Below are positions 16,976 through 25,228 of a stretch of 64,000 bases of DNA, piece by piece; positions within the stretch are counted from its first letter, which is position 1; each line of letters starts with the position of its first letter. Made by a program: the position numbers and the translations under genes. Below the pieces are notes generated by a model, which saw nothing but the letters and a program-made list of their open reading frames with translations, had not been told where the DNA came from and did no database searches. The stretch is from Photobacterium kagoshimensis (GTDB lineage: Bacteria > Pseudomonadota > Gammaproteobacteria > Enterobacterales > Vibrionaceae): the NCBI RefSeq assembly GCF_050337045.1, contig NZ_JAKJSO010000014.1:186001-250000 (forward strand). Reading direction: 5' to 3'.

Positions 16976-19153
16976 TCAATACTCTATAATTGATGGTGTT
17001 GTTAATGTATGGCTTTCATAAGCAACAAAGGTATTTCTACTTTGTGTTTTTGCGTGATAAAGCGCTTCGTCTGCGTACTGAATCAAGCCATTAATATCCA
17101 TCTCATCAGTATTATTACTGTTGGTATGCCAGCAGTATCCTCCAATAGAGAGGGTGATTTTTGAATCACATTTAGAGGCTTGATGCGGGATCGCAAGCTG
17201 TTCAACGGCGTGTTGAACCTGCTGAACCTTCTTATGACACACTTCAAGCGATTGTCCGTACAGTAGCACTAAAAACTCATCGCCACCGAAGCGGAAAACA
17301 TAATCATCACTAGATGAAAATTGTTGCTTAAAAATGGCAGACAACTGAACCAGCACTTTGTCACCTTCATGGTGGCCATAATAATCGTTGTACCCTTTAT
17401 AAAAATCGATATCGATCATTAAGCAGGTGATAGGTAGTTGAAAGTGCTGTGCATTGTGTAACAACTTGGGTACAACTTTTTCAAGTTCATATCGATTAAG
17501 TAACTGTGTGAGTGGATCTTGGCGCGACAGGGTGTCTAACTTGTTGTTAATAATTTTCAGTTCTAGTTGCTGTTTACGCAGTGTTTGAGTCTGACGTTGG
17601 TTTTCAAGTGAAACAGCAATAAAACTTGCTAGCTGTTCGGCAAGATCACAGTGGTAGCTTTGGTATAGGTATGCCGTTTTATGTTCTAAAAAAAGTGCAC
17701 CGATAGTTTTGTTATTTAAGTTTATAGGGGTGACAATTGCGGATTGGTTGCGTTCACCATCACCAAAGTACATCTGTCGATCTAAATGGTTAAGATCAAT
17801 GTATGTTGATACTTCATTCTCGGAACTTGTGTTTAGCAGCAGCGTTTTTTGGTGATGAATACAGTAAGCCCCTAAACTTGAAATATTCTCACAGCTAATT
17901 GTAAAAGGAGTAATTAGCTCGCCGTCTTCAATAAAATGATTGTAATTAAGTGCTTGCTTGTCTTCATTATAAAGGGCTATCCCGAATACGTGAATAGGGA
18001 TGATTTTGTTTAATTGGTTAAAGACATCAAGAAGACAGTCGTTAAGGCTATTAACGGTTGCAATATTTTGGCCTATCTGTGTGATGATTTTTAGGTTACC
18101 GTGTAACATTTGTAGGGAGTCATGCTCACGCTTATCTGCGCCGAGTTTGAGAATACTTTCTATATACTCTGTCTCATTACTGGTTGCACGTTTCAGTTCT
18201 TGGTTGGCAAGCTCTACTTGTTTAGTAATAGCTTCTTTTTCAAGTACAACCTCACCATGTTGTTGGTGTATTTCAGCCTCTAGCTGAAAGAGCTTAATTC
18301 TTAGCTGATAGTTTTGCTCTTGGTGAATGAGCAATTGCGCTTGATGGCATTGCTCAAGTGATGAATCAAGATCGCCTGATGCTTTTAATAATCGTGCATA
18401 GTGGTATAAATTATCGCTGCGCCCCATGTATTCATATGTTTGCAGGAAAGATAAATCAGCTTTACGGTATAAATCGGCTGCTGCGCTATGTTCAGCTTTT
18501 AAGGTTAGTAAGCGCGCTTTATACGCATAGGCAAAACCCATTGAGCGTGAACAATCGAGTTTTTTTGCGATTTCAATACTTTGTTCAATGTAATCTAAAG
18601 CACTCTCTAACTCTCCGAGGTGACCCTCGGCCAGAGCGATATTGTCTAGCGCCAAGGTTAGGCAGCTTTGTTCATTGCTGGCTACTGCCATTTCTGCAGC
18701 CTTTAAACAATATCTTTTAACACGGTCAAAATCACCCAGTGATAAGTAGGTATCACCGACATTAAGATTAAGCAGTAGCTTTAAGTTTTCATCTTCAACC
18801 GTATTACTTTGCTGAGCAGCTAAGAAGTGCTTTAACGCTTGGTGGTATTGACCAATAAGAGAGTAAATAGTACCAAGGTGGACATCGCAATATAGGTGTA
18901 ACACTTCATTGTTATTGGAGTTGCAGAGTATCTGACAATGAATGAAGTAGGGAATGGCATGTTCAATCGCCTGGCTACGATAAACATCGTAAGCGGTTAA
19001 AAAACAATCGTATTCGTCAGGGAGAGTGATTCCTTCTATTGCGATCATTTGATTGATTTCAGCACGCAGTTGTTTAACTGCATCATGCTTCGTTGATTGC
19101 TGAAGGCGTGTCAATTTTGTAAGTATGAGAGAAAGTGTACGCGCTTTACCCAT
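16976..19153 (-). CDS. TPR-GAF-GGDEF diguanylate cyclase
   Basis: 725 residues without membrane segments. Residues 1-300 form a run of TPR helices (LGTIYSLIGQYHQALKHFL, NVGDTYLSLGDFDRVKRYC, DNIALAEGHLGELESALDY). A GAF domain covers about 350-510 (IVTPINLNNKTIGALFLEHK), then a short coiled coil, then GGDEF at 560-710. The active motif is intact as FRFGGDEFLVLL (GGDEF 623-627). The RxxD inhibitory site expected just before it reads SSDD, so the arginine is missing and product inhibition through that site is unlikely. A soluble, ligand-responsive c-di-GMP synthase is inferred. It is a single gene. Confidence 0.9.
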   Translation of the reverse strand: MGKARTLSLILTKLTRLQQSTKHDAVKQLRAEINQMIAIEGITLPDEYDCFLTAYDVYRSQAIEHAIPYFIHCQILCNSNNNEVLHLYCDVHLGTIYSLIGQYHQALKHFLAAQQSNTVEDENLKLLLNLNVGDTYLSLGDFDRVKRYCLKAAEMAVASNEQSCLTLALDNIALAEGHLGELESALDYIEQSIEIAKKLDCSRSMGFAYAYKARLLTLKAEHSAAADLYRKADLSFLQTYEYMGRSDNLYHYARLLKASGDLDSSLEQCHQAQLLIHQEQNYQLRIKLFQLEAEIHQQHGEVVLEKEAITKQVELANQELKRATSNETEYIESILKLGADKREHDSLQMLHGNLKIITQIGQNIATVNSLNDCLLDVFNQLNKIIPIHVFGIALYNEDKQALNYNHFIEDGELITPFTISCENISSLGAYCIHHQKTLLLNTSSENEVSTYIDLNHLDRQMYFGDGERNQSAIVTPINLNNKTIGALFLEHKTAYLYQSYHCDLAEQLASFIAVSLENQRQTQTLRKQQLELKIINNKLDTLSRQDPLTQLLNRYELEKVVPKLLHNAQHFQLPITCLMIDIDFYKGYNDYYGHHEGDKVLVQLSAIFKQQFSSSDDYVFRFGGDEFLVLLYGQSLEVCHKKVQQVQHAVEQLAIPHQASKCDSKITLSIGGYCWHTNSNNTDEMDINGLIQYADEALYHAKTQSRNTFVAYESHTLTTPSIIEY

Positions 19154-19469
19154 GATGCCTATCCGTGAAGATGAATCTACCCTTAAATATGGAACGTTAT
19201 ACCGTAATAGTGGTACGCAAACAATAGTATATTTAGTTATTAATATTGTTGTTTTTACTAATAATAATCACTATTGCTAGAGTATATCTTGCTTCCAGAT
19301 ATTCTTACTTAATGTTGCAATATTAATTTTGATATGTGATCCGGTGATATGCGTGTGCACGCACCAATGTTGCTAAATTAACGCATAATGGTTACTTACT
19401 ATCCGCTTGAGCGCCAATATTTAATTTATGCTTTACAGTGCTTAGCAACATCCGTATTATCCGCCGCAT

Positions 19470-19560
19470 GGAGAGATGGCTGAGTGGTTGAAAGCACCGG
19501 TCTTGAAAACCGGCATACGTTTGTAGCGTATCTAGGGTTCAAATCCCTATCTCTCCGCCA
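19470..19560 (+). tRNA. tRNA-Ser(UGA)
   Basis: 91 bases including the encoded CCA. Acceptor arms GGAGAGA and TCTCTCC pair fully, with discriminator G before CCA. The anticodon loop CTTGAAA carries TGA between the arms CCGGT and ACCGG. A long variable arm (CATACGTTTGTAGCGTA) and T arm GGGTTCAAATCCC confirm a class II serine tRNA. Confidence 0.97.
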
Positions 19561-19567
19561 CATTCGA

Positions 19568-19600
19568 AAAAACCGCTGAAACGTCAGCGGTTTTTTTTCG
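19568..19600 (+). terminator. tRNA-Ser terminator
   Basis: AAACCGCTGA, loop AACG and TCAGCGGTTT are followed by an uninterrupted T tract, 10 bases after the tRNA. Confidence 0.9.
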
Positions 19601-19730
19601 TCTAAATTTTGTGATTATAGATAGGGTGCCGAACCCTAGAGCAGGGTTCACCTGAGCGAAGCGAAAGCACATTGCCCGTGCCGAAGGCGCGAAAAGGCAA
19701 TAGCCCGAAGGGCGCGAGCTTGCGAGCAGT

Positions 19731-19751
19731 AAATCCCTATCTCTCCGCCAC
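19731..19751 (+). pseudogene. tRNA-Ser 3'-end relic
   Basis: The 20 bases from 19731 (AAATCCCTATCTCTCCGCCA) repeat the T-stem 3' strand, acceptor 3' strand and CCA of the tRNA-Ser ending at 19560. The rest of the tRNA is missing; it is replaced by a 130-base stretch rich in short inverted repeats (GCCCGAAGGGC, GCGAGCTTGCGAGC). Confidence 0.8.
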
Positions 19752-19952
19752 CTTCAAGAAAGGCGCTAATTTATTAGCGCCTTTTTTACGTTTGGGCTAA
19801 CGTGAAAAGGATTTGCATCAAATCCGCCATACCCACAGCGCTCCGCCACATTCAAGAAAGGCGCAAATTTATTAGCGCCTTTTTTACGTTTGAGCTAACG
19901 TGAAAAGGATTTGCATCAAATCCGCCATACCCACAGCGCTCCGCCACATTCA
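19744..19952 (+). repeat. 98-bp tandem repeat of tRNA 3' end plus terminator
   Basis: Two nearly identical 98-bp units begin at 19744 and 19842, and a third start is at 19940. Each opens with TCCGCCAC, as at a tRNA 3' end, and then carries a hairpin (GGCGC...GCGCC) with TTTTTT, a spacer and CAAATCCGCCATACCCACAG. The phase matches the end of the real tRNA, so the unit looks like a duplicated and decayed tRNA tail with its terminator. Confidence 0.8.
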
Positions 19953-20567
19953 GAACGCCTCGCCGTATCAAGAAAAAGCCCGCTATAGCCAGATAAACTA
20001 CGAAAGCCTCAGTTGTATTGTATGCATAAAGTAATAACGGCTTATTGAATAACGTTATTTACTAGCCCGACCTTGTTTTGTTTTATGAAAAACACCCACA
20101 TGTATATTTATTCTCCTTAATACAAATAACATTATTAACAACTTGATTACCAGGTTGTGGGCAGGATGCTGCTTTTAGGAGAATTTATGCATTAATAACG
20201 GCATAAACGTCGGTCTAATGGTGTGATGGTATTAACTTTAACAAGCTTAGTGTGAACTGGTTATCATAATTAAACGAAATCCACAAAATATGTCATTCAA
20301 CTCGATGAGATTATATTCACGATTGACGAATCGAACGTAAAAATAAAATGAAGTAATACCCAGAATTTTAATTAATTCGTGGATAATTAGTCGTAAAGTG
20401 ACTATTTATCCTATTTTTTCGTCTCGCTAGTAAAAAAATGTTTAGAGCTGGGTCACATTTACCCTGAATTAATTCACATACTATTGCCGCACTTAAAACA
20501 TTCTTTCAAATACGTTACGTTCAATATAAAAACGTATTTATGTACTATATAATAGGATAATATTCCA
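19953..20567. other. Long AT-rich region upstream of the triple-RidA gene
   Basis: About 615 bases with no supported gene. It holds AATAACGTTATT (20048-20059), a perfect 12-bp palindrome, and a TATAAT box at 20548-20553 that lies too near the start codon to be sure of. The length suggests a long 5' untranslated or regulatory region for the RidA-type gene. I identify no riboswitch. Confidence 0.4.
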
Positions 20568-21833
20568 ATGACTGACGCGATCATCAAAGTTTCTCGTAAT
20601 ACTGAGAACGCACCTCAAAGCACGCTATCAACTCAAACAGTTGCTTTCTCTCACTACAATAACTTTTCGGCTCAATTGCCAGTAGACCCTAAAACAGGTG
20701 AAATCGTTGTTGGTGACGTAAAAGACCAAGCCGCACAATGTCTAGCTAACATTAAAGCTATCGTTGAAAGCATCGACCACGTGATGGACGACGTTGTTAA
20801 AATTAACGTTTTCCTTAAAAACATTGCTGATATTGAAGCTGTAGATGAAGTTTACGCGACATTCTTCACTAATCTTCTACCTACTCGCACAGTTGTTCAA
20901 GTGAACGCACTGCCAATGGGCGATGCTTTGGTTCAAATGGATGCGCTTATCTCTAACGGTGAAGGTACTGCTCCACAAGCTCCTTGTGCGCTTATCAAGC
21001 TTTCTCGCAACACTGAAAATGCACCACAAAGCCCAGTTTCAACGCAAACAGTTGCTTTCTCTCACTACAACAACATCTCTGCTCAACTACCAGTAGACGC
21101 TAAAACTGGCGCACTAGTAGAAGGCGGCGTGAAAGAGCAAACAGCTCAGTGTCTTAAAAACATGAAAGCTGTGCTAGAAAGCATCGATGTACCTTTCGAT
21201 GACATCGTTAAAATCAACATGTACCTAACTGATCTTGCTGATGCTGACGCAGTAAACGAAGTTTACTCAACGTTCTTCCCAGATTCAGCTATCGCACGTA
21301 CAGTTGCTTACGTACCTGCACGTTCTGTTATCGCAGCAGACGCGCTACCAATGGGCGCACTAGTTCAAATCGATGCTTCTGTATCACACGGCGACGGCAC
21401 ACCTCCACAAGAAGTTGAAGACCGCCACAACATCGTTATCCGTGCAAGCAACACAGATGCAGCACCACGTAACGCACTACACACACAAACAGTTGCTTTC
21501 TCTCACTACAACCACGTTGCAGCTCAACTTCCAGTTGACGTTAAAACAAATGCAATCGTAGCTGGCGGTGCTAAAGAGCAAGCTGAGCAGTGCATGAAAA
21601 ACATCAAAGCTATCGTTGAAAGCGTTGACCACGTAATGGACGACATCGTTAAAATCAACATCCAACTTAAAGATGTTGCTGATATCGACGCAGTAAACGA
21701 AGTTTACACAACATTCTTCAACGGTGAGCTTCCAGCACGTACAGTTGTAGGTGTTTCTCAAATCGAAATGGGCGCACTAGTTCAAATCGACGCTGTTGTT
21801 TCTAACGGTGAAGGTACACTTCCACAAGCTTAA
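20568..21833 (+). CDS. Three tandem RidA (YjgF/YER057c/UK114) domains in one chain
   Basis: 421 residues made of three RidA-like units of about 135-145 residues (near 1-140, 141-285, 286-421). Each shows TQTVAFSHYN, AQLPVD, KTG or KTN, a QCxKNxKA-type helix, VVKIN or IVKIN, and ART or TRT with the arginine that in RidA binds the imine substrate's carboxylate. RidA works as a homotrimer that hydrolyses reactive enamine/imine intermediates, with active sites between subunits; a single chain of three units could fold as a covalent pseudo-trimer. Unit 2 carries an insertion (AYVPARSVIAADALP). Codon use is strongly biased, suggesting high expression. No signal peptide is present. It is followed by two hairpins. 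Confidence 0.85.
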   Translation: MTDAIIKVSRNTENAPQSTLSTQTVAFSHYNNFSAQLPVDPKTGEIVVGDVKDQAAQCLANIKAIVESIDHVMDDVVKINVFLKNIADIEAVDEVYATFFTNLLPTRTVVQVNALPMGDALVQMDALISNGEGTAPQAPCALIKLSRNTENAPQSPVSTQTVAFSHYNNISAQLPVDAKTGALVEGGVKEQTAQCLKNMKAVLESIDVPFDDIVKINMYLTDLADADAVNEVYSTFFPDSAIARTVAYVPARSVIAADALPMGALVQIDASVSHGDGTPPQEVEDRHNIVIRASNTDAAPRNALHTQTVAFSHYNHVAAQLPVDVKTNAIVAGGAKEQAEQCMKNIKAIVESVDHVMDDIVKINIQLKDVADIDAVNEVYTTFFNGELPARTVVGVSQIEMGALVQIDAVVSNGEGTLPQA

Positions 21834-21843
21834 TCGCTTAGAT

Positions 21844-21876
21844 TGCAGCTTGCTCTATCTTTATTAAGGCAAGCTG
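21844..21876 (+). terminator. First hairpin after the triple-RidA gene
   Basis: GCAGCTTGC and GCAAGCTGC form a 9-bp stem 10 bases after the stop codon. The tail is not T-rich, so it may protect the mRNA end rather than terminate. Confidence 0.5.
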
Positions 21877-21897
21877 CATCATATTAAAATAAATTGG

Positions 21898-21954
21898 CAG
21901 GCTTTATCATTTGAACCGTGTATTAACGGGTAAATGATAAAGCCTGTTTTTTTG
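21898..21954 (+). terminator. Rho-independent terminator of the triple-RidA gene
   Basis: CAGGCTTTATCATTT and AAATGATAAAGCCTG pair over 15 bases across a loop of about 19, followed by TTTTTTT. Confidence 0.85.
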
Positions 21955-21971
21955 TTGGATCGTAAAATAAA

Positions 21972-21993
21972 AACCACTGAGGCTTCAGCGGTT
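21972..21993 (-). terminator. Terminator of the lipoprotein gene
   Basis: On the minus strand AACCGCTGA, a 4-base loop and TCAGTGGTT (one G-U pair) are followed by TTTTATTTTA. Confidence 0.75.
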
Positions 21994-22011
21994 CTTATTA
22001 TTTTAAAATAG

Positions 22012-23625
22012 TTAATTATAACTAATGAGAGTGTCTTTATAGGTAATAGTAGAATAAAGCGGAGCGGATAACTTCAATCTCATATTATCATCCACAGATT
22101 TCTGATTACCTTTATGGATAACTACATTCGCGCAGCCTGTATTCCCCTCTTTTATCTTTAATTCAAAGTAAATACCGTAGCTTGGATCATAGCCTAAAGG
22201 TTGAAGTGGTTTCTCCCAACTGATGTCTTTGAGTTGTGAATCGAGAATAGAATCGCATTGTTTATCATTCCATACCTGCATTCCCCAACCTGCAAAGTCA
22301 TCTTCTGGGGCGATCATCATAACGTCATCGTACTTTATAAAATAAACCAGTGCTGTTTTTTCCAAACCTTCGATGTTAGGTGTTTTTGCTTTTGTAGGCT
22401 TTAATCTTGTGTAGAGACGCTGATCGACAAACTTTTCGGGAATAGTATTGACAGCGAATTTGAGCTCTCCGTTTTTGCCTTTAGCCAAATTGATGTCATG
22501 AGTGTAAGCAAAGTTCTGGGTATTGTGCACTAAATTGCCAAATCGGTACAAGTTCTGCTCCGATGAACTTGGCATTAACTCTAAGTGTAAGTAATCGGTA
22601 TCTATAATGTCGTGGCCAAGTAGTTTATAAGTACCAGACTCGATATATTCGCGAGCCTCGGCCTCATTACAGCTCTCGTTATTGGTCACAAGTGTACGCA
22701 GTGTATAGCTGGTTTCATTTAACGACAGTTTGAATGAAGGGCTGTACTCTGTGCTGCTATCACACTGGTATTCATTCTCCCAGTTCCCGTATAACTCGTT
22801 GAGTTTGTAGATGCTATGGATATTTTTCCATGGGCTATCTGATGGGATCGTTATTTTATGCGGCAAGGGGGCGATAACATTATTTTCATTTTTGTATTTA
22901 TTGAAGCCACTAAGCATAGCAATAAATGGGGTAGAACTGGCAGCACTATAGTCGGCTAATTTAACAATACCTATATCAGGTACTAGCCAGAATTCCTGAT
23001 TGATATCTACCTGAGTATGTACCGTGCCATAATCTTGTGTCGTAACAGATATTAAAAGGATAAGACGGTAGCTAATATGTAAGGCTTCATAGTTGCCAGT
23101 ATTGGTTTTAACGGTTTCAGCACCTTTATATGACCACTCATATGTATACTCACCATATGCTGGCCCGACATTGGGAGATATTGTCACTTTCATATCATGA
23201 TAGCCATCAACCCCTGCCATATTGCCAATAACTGCATATTCAGGGAGTAGCAAAACGGGATCTCCTGATAAATCGACGTCAACTTGATAGTCTTTATTGT
23301 CGACAGTAACCTGATTGAGTTTGATACGGTCGATATAGACTGCATTATTTTTCTGACGTAGCGTCTGCTTATACCCGCTGTGATCCCATGTTAACTCCAC
23401 ACTTTCTTGGCCGTTATTTTTAATAACATTGCTACTCGACAGCGTGATGCTCTCGCTAGAATCTGCGACATCATAACGCCATACTGCGCCACCTTGGGCA
23501 GGCAGGTACGGATTAGAAAATGCTGTTGATGTCGCGGCGGTGCTGTTACCTGTTTTTTCAGATCCGCCGCCACAACCGGCAATGAAGCTAACGACTAAAC
23601 AGAGTACAACCCTTTTAAAATTCAT
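22012..23625 (-). CDS. Large lipoprotein of unknown function
   Basis: 537 residues. The signal sequence ends in the lipobox FIAGC with GGGS after it, so it is lipidated and anchored. The rest is predicted mainly beta strand, with no repeats or catalytic motif that I recognise. Six or more cysteines in the second half (QCDSS, ESCNE, KQCDS, TGCAN) suggest disulfides in the periplasm or at the surface. No neighbour points to a role; it is convergent with the triple-RidA gene and stands alone. Confidence 0.75.
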   Translation of the reverse strand: MNFKRVVLCLVVSFIAGCGGGSEKTGNSTAATSTAFSNPYLPAQGGAVWRYDVADSSESITLSSSNVIKNNGQESVELTWDHSGYKQTLRQKNNAVYIDRIKLNQVTVDNKDYQVDVDLSGDPVLLLPEYAVIGNMAGVDGYHDMKVTISPNVGPAYGEYTYEWSYKGAETVKTNTGNYEALHISYRLILLISVTTQDYGTVHTQVDINQEFWLVPDIGIVKLADYSAASSTPFIAMLSGFNKYKNENNVIAPLPHKITIPSDSPWKNIHSIYKLNELYGNWENEYQCDSSTEYSPSFKLSLNETSYTLRTLVTNNESCNEAEAREYIESGTYKLLGHDIIDTDYLHLELMPSSSEQNLYRFGNLVHNTQNFAYTHDINLAKGKNGELKFAVNTIPEKFVDQRLYTRLKPTKAKTPNIEGLEKTALVYFIKYDDVMMIAPEDDFAGWGMQVWNDKQCDSILDSQLKDISWEKPLQPLGYDPSYGIYFELKIKEGNTGCANVVIHKGNQKSVDDNMRLKLSAPLYSTITYKDTLISYN

Positions 23626-24083
23626 ATCTACATTCCTTGCATTAAAACCACTAAAACACAGGGCAATTTAATGTCCTATTTGGGGTAAATCCTGTCAGAT
23701 ACCTTGTAATAGTTCACAGCATAGGCGCTGTATTTAAGTGCAATATGTAGATTGGCTTTGCGTGTTAAGTTGTTTTACGCGAAATAAATGTAATTGTTTA
23801 GCCAACGAGCAGCTTGCTTTGATAGTGACCGAATTTATTGTGAGCGATGTATTCTTGAGCAAAGTTATCTATTTGGTCAATGACTTAGCAATACTGTGCA
23901 AGCAGAAATTGACTCGCCTCTCACACGGTGGTTAACAATATATGCGTAAGTAGCATATTGCTTACCGCGCCGTAACATTTAGTGTTTGTTCAAGATTTTA
24001 TCTGTTGAGGGTAAGTGATGACGGCTGATCGTTACTATGGCGGTAATGAAAAGATCTAAGCGAGCAAACAGACAAAATCATAT

Positions 24084-24164
24084 AGGTAGCCTTATTCCCT
24101 TTTTAATGTCACTCAAAGTCATCATTTTGATTCTGGTGGTTATGAGCCTTGAAAAATAGGGTAG
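24084..24164 (+). promoter_or_regulatory. cas1 upstream region resembling the CRISPR leader
   Basis: The 41 bases 24122-24162 share an ordered set of blocks with the CRISPR leader at 32609-32652: TCATT, GATT, CTGGTG and AAAAATAGGGT. Just upstream, AGGTAGCCTTA (24084-24094) matches a box found inverted in the leader. The region 23636-24083 shows nothing else that I can support. The shared blocks probably mark a common promoter or protein-binding module for cas1 and the crRNA precursor. Confidence 0.55.
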
Positions 24165-24242
24165 AAAATTACGCTTTGCATCACGATAAGTAAAAACGGT
24201 ATGAGTGAAACTAAGGTTTAATATCAATCATTAGGTGAACCT

Positions 24243-25226
24243 ATGGCTAAAGTAATGACTCCTAGCGATCTGAAAACGATTCTACACTCCAAGCGTGCCA
24301 ATCTTTACTACTTGCAGCATTGTCGTGTATTGGTAAATGCAGGGCGAGTTGAATATGTTACCGACCAAGGTAAAGAAAGTCTGTATTGGAATATTCCTAT
24401 CGCAAATACGACCGCGCTAATGTTAGGTACGGGTACATCCATTACGCAAGCGGCAATGCGGGAGTTAGCCAAAGCTGGGGTTTTGGTTGGTTTTTGCGGT
24501 GGCGGTGGAACACCCTTGTACTCAGGCAACGAAGTGCAAGTAGACGTGTCTTGGTTGCTTCCTCAGTCTGAATATAGGCCGACAGAATATCTTCAGCAAT
24601 GGGTAAGTTTTTGGTTTGAAGACAAAAAACGTGTTGATGCTGCCAAACTATTTCAAGTTGAACGCATTAAGCAAATTCGTAAACACTGGCTGTCTGCCAA
24701 TATTAAAAATGACTTTAACCTCAATAGTGAACAGCTAGAAGGGGCTCTAAATCGCTTTGAAGACAAAATGCAAACCTGTGCTACTACGCAAGATCTTCTC
24801 TCTTTAGAAGCCACCACCACCAAAACGCTCTATAAACTTGCTTGCCATGCCAGCCAATATGGCGACTTTACCCGTTCTGAGCGAGGTAACAGCAGTGATA
24901 TTGCTAACCGATTTTTAGATCATGGTAATTATCTTGCCTATGGTTTGGCTGCAACAGCATGTTGGGTGATTGGCTTACCTCATGGATTAGCGGTATTGCA
25001 TGGTAAAACGCGCCGAGGTGGGTTAGTGTTTGACGTCGCAGATATAATTAAAGATGCGTTAATATTACCCCAAGCCTTTATCGCCGCCATGGAAGGAGAC
25101 GACGAACAAGAATTTCGTCAGCGATGCTTAAATCAGTTTCGTTCAGCGCATGCATTAGATGTGATGATCGATACATTGCAAAGCACGGCTTCAGTATTGG
25201 CGCAAAATAACAAAGTGGAGCAGTAA
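24243..25226 (+). CDS. cas1: CRISPR-associated endonuclease Cas1, type I-F
   Basis: 327 residues, the usual Cas1f length. The metal-binding catalytic set is present: Glu189 in SLEATTTK, His253 in AVLHGKTRRGG, and Asp264 and Asp267 in VFDVAD. Cas1 forms the integrase complex with Cas2-3 that inserts new spacers at the leader end of the array. It is the first gene of the locus. The stop is 2 bases before the GTG of cas3, so the two adaptation proteins are translated together. The gene appears intact, with no sign of decay. Confidence 0.97.
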   Translation: MAKVMTPSDLKTILHSKRANLYYLQHCRVLVNAGRVEYVTDQGKESLYWNIPIANTTALMLGTGTSITQAAMRELAKAGVLVGFCGGGGTPLYSGNEVQVDVSWLLPQSEYRPTEYLQQWVSFWFEDKKRVDAAKLFQVERIKQIRKHWLSANIKNDFNLNSEQLEGALNRFEDKMQTCATTQDLLSLEATTTKTLYKLACHASQYGDFTRSERGNSSDIANRFLDHGNYLAYGLAATACWVIGLPHGLAVLHGKTRRGGLVFDVADIIKDALILPQAFIAAMEGDDEQEFRQRCLNQFRSAHALDVMIDTLQSTASVLAQNNKVEQ

Positions 25227-25228
25227 GG

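Noticed and set aside
19561..19952. Prophage or integrative element attachment site at tRNA-Ser
   Set aside because: The direct repeats of the tRNA end are there, but no integrase or cargo gene lies between them; the stretch is only about 170 bases.
23738..23935. 65-codon ORF upstream of cas1
   Set aside because: No convincing ribosome site, no recognisable domain, and composition like spacer DNA.
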